Both the position numbers and the translations under genes were made by a program. A stretch of 15,950 nt of DNA from Candidatus Aenigmatarchaeota archaeon. Its GTDB lineage: Archaea; Aenigmatarchaeota; Aenigmatarchaeia; QMZP01. Shown here in pieces: positions 13,547 to 15,950 of this stretch. Where the stretch lies: NCBI GenBank assembly GCA_016202725.1, contig JACQOD010000020.1, positions 1 to 15,950 of the forward strand. The letters are read 5' to 3'. The notes under the pieces are model-generated. The model searched no databases, was not told the DNA's origin, and worked only from the letters and a program-made list of their open reading frames with translations. Within the stretch, counting starts at the first letter, position 1, and every line of letters begins with the position of its first letter.

Positions 13547-15034
13547 TCACATGAAGCTCTTCGCGTCCTGCTTGCGCTGCTGGGCCTTCTCCCAGTACTC
13601 GCGGGCTGCCAGGAGAAGGTCGGTGCCCTTGTCCCCGTTCCTGCCCCTGCGGGGGCGGACCTGGAGGAAGAGGGGGGCGTTCACGGCCTCGCCCACGATC
13701 AGGCCCCTCCCGACCCGGAGGGAGGAGAGGGAGCGCGCCGCTTCTGTGGATATCCCTTCGGAGGACTTCTGGATGTGGTCCAGGTCGTAGGGGTTGGTGA
13801 TCCGGAGGATGATGTTGGTGTTGCACTGCGAGAGGACCGTGGTGGACAGCTGGACGGGCCGCTGGGAGATCAGGCAGAGGCAGGCGTGGAACTTCCTGCC
13901 TTCGCGCGCGATGGTGGTGATCACCCGGCGGGAGAGGGCCTGCTTGCTGGCGTCCTTCTCCGGGCAGAACTGGTGGGCCTCTTCCAGGACCAGGAGGAAG
14001 GGCGGGATCGTCCCCTTCCTGCGGAAGTAGAAGAGCTTGTCCGCCAGGTGCGCGGCGATGATCTGCTTCTTGCGCAGGCTGGTCGTGCCCGACAGGTCGA
14101 TCACAGACATCCCGCCCTGGCGGGCGAGCTCCTCCAGGCCGGGGTGGTCCGCGGGGCCGAAGAGCCCGGTGGACGCCATGTCCCACAAGGCTGAAAGGAG
14201 GACATCCTTCGTGGCCTGCTTCATCTCCGTCGCCTCCACGCGCTCGATGACCTCCTTCAGCCCATAGGCAGATCCCTTCATGCCCCGGATGATCTTCTCC
14301 AATTCCCTGGCTTGCGCGGAGGAGAGGTCGGGCCCGTAGGCCGAGAAGTGATGATGATCCAGATGGGGGATCCCGATGCGGATGTCCCGCTCGGCGAAGA
14401 CCCTGACCTTGCCAGCGAAGGCCGGGTCGTCCGCGAACCCAGGATATTCGCCATGGGGGTCGATCACGATGACGGCCATCCCCTCCTGCGGGGGGCGGGC
14501 AAGCAGCTCCTCGAGCAGGACCCCGGTCAGGTAGCTCTTCCCCGCGCCGGACATGGCCAGGATGGCCAGGTGCTTCTGCAGCAGGCGGGTCGGAGGGATG
14601 CGGACATCCACGGCATGGTTCACGAACGTGCCCAGGTGCAGGCCCGCAGGCACCATCCCGAAGAACTGCTCGAGGAGGCCGTGGTCAGGCTCCACCACCG
14701 CGGTCCCCGGGGACGGGGGGAAGAGGACGTCCTGGAATCCCTGGGTCCCTTGGACCCCCAGGGGGCTGACCTGCGCCACCAGGTACTCCCAGTCCGTGGC
14801 GGGGAAGATCTCATCCAGCCTTCTTCCGGAGGATTCGTACTCCTTTACGCTCTCGGGGGAGAGGTAGTAGCGGTTGGTCTTGAGGATGTCCATGACCCGG
14901 CCGATGAGCTTGCCCTCGTCCGTCTGCACCTGGACAAACTGCCCCCTGCGGACCTGGCCCTTGTGCACGACAAAGGAGAACTGCTGGGTCGAGGGCCCTT
15001 CCGGGGTGGAGATGACCGTCCCGTACTCCTGCAT
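13547..15034 (-). CDS. herA: HerA-like hexameric DNA translocase ATPase
   Basis: A 495-residue FtsK/HerA-superfamily ATPase. Residues 1 to about 110 form a HAS-barrel beta domain (YGTVISTPEG...GQFVQVQTDEGKLIGRVMDI). The RecA-like core has Walker A AMSGAGKS (160-167), a conserved IDPHGEY (191-197), Walker B LLVLEEAH (347-354) with the catalytic Glu, an arginine-rich IAREGRK (375-381) and the sensor-like SQRP (390-393). HerA works with the nuclease NurA and Mre11-Rad50 in DNA end resection for recombination; none of these partners is next to it here. The length fits archaeal HerA. The ATG at 15034 has a TATA box 26 nt upstream. I cannot exclude a HerA paralogue with a defence or transfer role. 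Confidence 0.93.
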   Translation of the reverse strand: MQEYGTVISTPEGPSTQQFSFVVHKGQVRRGQFVQVQTDEGKLIGRVMDILKTNRYYLSPESVKEYESSGRRLDEIFPATDWEYLVAQVSPLGVQGTQGFQDVLFPPSPGTAVVEPDHGLLEQFFGMVPAGLHLGTFVNHAVDVRIPPTRLLQKHLAILAMSGAGKSYLTGVLLEELLARPPQEGMAVIVIDPHGEYPGFADDPAFAGKVRVFAERDIRIGIPHLDHHHFSAYGPDLSSAQARELEKIIRGMKGSAYGLKEVIERVEATEMKQATKDVLLSALWDMASTGLFGPADHPGLEELARQGGMSVIDLSGTTSLRKKQIIAAHLADKLFYFRRKGTIPPFLLVLEEAHQFCPEKDASKQALSRRVITTIAREGRKFHACLCLISQRPVQLSTTVLSQCNTNIILRITNPYDLDHIQKSSEGISTEAARSLSSLRVGRGLIVGEAVNAPLFLQVRPRRGRNGDKGTDLLLAAREYWEKAQQRKQDAKSFM

Positions 15035-15055
15035 ACGCCCTTTAGGGAGGCGAGC

Positions 15056-15065
15056 AATTTATACC
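15056..15065 (-). promoter_or_regulatory. TATA box of herA
   Basis: On the minus strand GGTATAAATT is centred 26 nt upstream of the ATG at 15034, the spacing expected for a leaderless archaeal transcript. Confidence 0.6.
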
Positions 15066-15122
15066 CTTGGCAGGGGGCGAACGTTTCTCATTATCCCCTG
15101 GCGCAGCGTTTCTGTGCAGCGA

Positions 15123-15245
15123 ATGATCACCTCAGGGTTAGGAATCGACATAAAAAATGAGACCACTGCCCCCATGGTCGAATTGGCCATCAGCAGGGTG
15201 AAAGCCAGACAGGAGGCGTTGCCCAGCAGGAACGAGGACCATTGA
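15123..15245 (+). CDS. Possible 40-residue small protein
   Basis: An ATG at 15123 opens a 40-codon frame ending in TGA at 15243-15245. The peptide (MITSGLGIDIKNETTAPMVE...) has a strand-then-helix look (GLGIDIKNETTAP then MVELAISRVKARQEAL) faintly like the N-terminal part of small antitoxins. There is no clear TATA box or ribosome binding site and no partner toxin beside it. It could be a remnant of a lost accessory gene or chance. Low confidence. Confidence 0.18.
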   Translation: MITSGLGIDIKNETTAPMVELAISRVKARQEALPSRNEDH

Positions 15246-15295
15246 AGGGACGCTGCACGGCCAGGGGGTCCATGCAGACTGAAACATGCCCGAAC

Positions 15296-15315
15296 CAGTA
15301 ACGGTTGTGTTACTG
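15296..15315. repeat. Perfect 7-bp inverted repeat next to MITE copy 2
   Basis: CAGTAAC-GGTTGT-GTTACTG forms a perfect stem with a 6-nt loop, ending 12 bp before the TTA duplication that flanks MITE copy 2. It could be an operator or a structural insertion hot spot. No T-tract follows, so termination is unlikely. Confidence 0.45.
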
Positions 15316-15330
15316 TATGACGATCCCTTA

Positions 15331-15483
15331 GAGCCTATCCTGAAACCTCTCCTCCGCGATGGGCCGCGGCGTGCAGGCATCCACCTGCCGGATGGCGGTC
15401 GTGCGGAACCGGCAGCTTGGACAGGGGCCAGCTCCTCCAACCCACACTGGCGGAAGTCGTCCGGTGCGTTTTGGGACGGGCTC
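15331..15483. mobile_element. MITE-like element, copy 2 (153 bp)
   Basis: A near-identical copy of the element at 8619-8782, in the same orientation, again flanked by TTA (15328-15330 and 15484-15486). It differs by scattered substitutions and by a net 11-bp shorter stretch in the middle (after CAGGGGCC). The end repeats are conserved (GAGCCTATCCTGAAAC at the left; at the right TTTTGGGACGGGCTC). With its own intact target duplication it was inserted independently. It carries no transposase. Confidence 0.75.
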
Positions 15484-15810
15484 TTAGTACAACAATAACC
15501 CATCATTCCTTGGAATGCATCCCCTTCGCTTGGGAAGTCGCTGTACGTTCAGCTTCGCCATGTCTCCGGGGGCCTCCGCTGAACCGTCCACCGCACCATT
15601 TCCGTGCAGGCGGGAATAGGCATCTGCAAGGGATCAAGGATCCGCCTGCGCCGCTTCTCGCGCACCTGCTGACGTGTCCGCGAGCCGCACTTCACCTCTT
15701 GCCGCGATCCCCGGGATTCTGCCAGGGGCTGCCCAGAATGTCTACCCTACCGAAGTGATAGTCCAGTTCCAGTAATACCAATATTAATGATGACATGAAT
15801 AAAAGTAAGG

Positions 15811-15819
15811 TTTAAATAC
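15811..15819 (+). promoter_or_regulatory. TATA box of the AAA_14-type ATPase
   Basis: TTTAAATAC is centred 26 nt upstream of the ATG at 15841, a leaderless arrangement. It supports that start over the out-of-frame ATG at 15836. Confidence 0.5.
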
Positions 15820-15840
15820 TCGCTGCCATATACTAATGGT

Positions 15841-15950
15841 ATGTACATTGAAAGGGAAATAAAAGAGCATTTCAAACGGGTGGCGGGCATCTATCCTGTC
15901 ATAGCGCTGACAGGGGCGCGCCAGTCAGGAAAAACAACCTTCCTGAAGGA
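15841..15950 (+). CDS. AAA_14-type ATPase, N-terminal fragment (3' end outside window)
   Basis: The first 36 codons of a gene that leaves the window. The start MYIEREIKEHFKRVAG is followed by IYPVIALTGARQSGKTT, a Walker A P-loop (GARQSGKT, 25-32) of the form typical of AAA_14/DUF4143 ATPases. Those are widespread in archaea and bacteria, often in accessory regions, and their cellular role is poorly known. Codon use is A/T-rich compared with core genes here. The missing C-terminal part would normally carry DUF4143 and a restriction-endonuclease-like region, which cannot be checked. Confidence 0.8.
   Translation, partial: MYIEREIKEHFKRVAGIYPVIALTGARQSGKTTFLK

Larger units (their letters stand above)
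15035..15840. other. Largely gene-free accessory stretch
   Basis: About 800 bp between the HerA gene and the AAA_14 ATPase. It holds the HerA TATA box, one doubtful 40-codon frame (15123-15245), a perfect hairpin (15296-15315), MITE copy 2 (15331-15483) and the AAA_14 promoter. I see no convincing gene or structured RNA in 15490-15780. There is only a loose inverted repeat, ATTCTG...CAGAAT, at 15716-15739. Confidence 0.5.

Noticed and set aside
15490..15780. Structured RNA (RNase P or SRP type) in the gene-free stretch
   Set aside because: Neither strand shows the conserved core sequences of these RNAs. Only a loose inverted repeat near 15716-15739 is present.
15785..15791. ATGATGA resembling a C box of a C/D guide RNA
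   Set aside because: No D box (CTGA) or second box pair at a suitable distance. It lies in the promoter region of the AAA_14-type gene.
1..15950. tRNA, rRNA, CRISPR array or replication origin
   Set aside because: I saw no T-arm plus acceptor arrangement, no spaced repeat array of CRISPR type, and no origin-binding repeat cluster with an adjacent initiator gene.

Overview
The window is archaeal. It carries elongation factor 2 with the archaeal/eukaryotic diphthamide motif, ribosomal protein eS1 (S3Ae), an archaeal-type prepilin, a HerA-type hexameric ATPase and a ThiI/THUMP protein. A/T-rich TATA-like boxes sit about 26-39 nt upstream of most start codons, the arrangement expected for archaeal transcription with very short or no leaders. 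The housekeeping genes are GC-rich with almost exclusively G/C-ending codons. The large surface protein with MopE-type Cys/Asp motifs and the pilin style recall DPANN lineages such as Diapherotrites, but that placement is only a guess.

Layout: (1) 1-1478 is an accessory edge: the tail of an unknown gene, a small alpha/beta hydrolase (minus), and a VapBC toxin-antitoxin pair (plus) with a palindromic operator. (2) 1513-3708 is EF-2 (minus), divergent from a 617-residue prepilin-like protein (3959-5812) with LamG-type domains inserted in its pilin body. An inositol-monophosphatase-family enzyme follows, then convergent eS1 (minus). (3) 7641-8594 is a decayed EamA/DMT transporter (one stop codon, two frameshifts) with a 164-bp MITE-like element just upstream of its old start. 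(4) 8956-9702 is a two-gene cassette: a DUF5678-like small protein and a retropepsin-like aspartic protease. (5) 9727-12027 is a large glycosylated, membrane-anchored surface protein with MopE-like metal-binding motifs. (6) 12205-13542 is a ThiI-like protein without its PP-loop, 3 nt from a four-helix membrane protein, convergent with a HerA-like ATPase (13547-15034). (7) 15035-15840 is mostly non-coding and holds a second copy of the MITE. (8) The window ends in the start of an AAA_14-type ATPase.

The window is a mosaic. Core genes (EF-2, eS1, HerA, IMPase, ThiI-like, surface protein) are GC-rich at third codon positions. The VapBC pair, the DUF5678/protease pair, the four-helix membrane protein, both edge genes and the LamG insert of the pilin use many more A/T-ending codons, suggesting acquisition or weaker selection. 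The most interesting items are the nested LamG-in-LamG-in-pilin architecture, the DUF5678-retropepsin pair, the ThiI homologue that has lost its nucleotide-binding loop, and the pair of 3-bp-TSD MITEs, one of which probably disconnected the promoter of the dead transporter.
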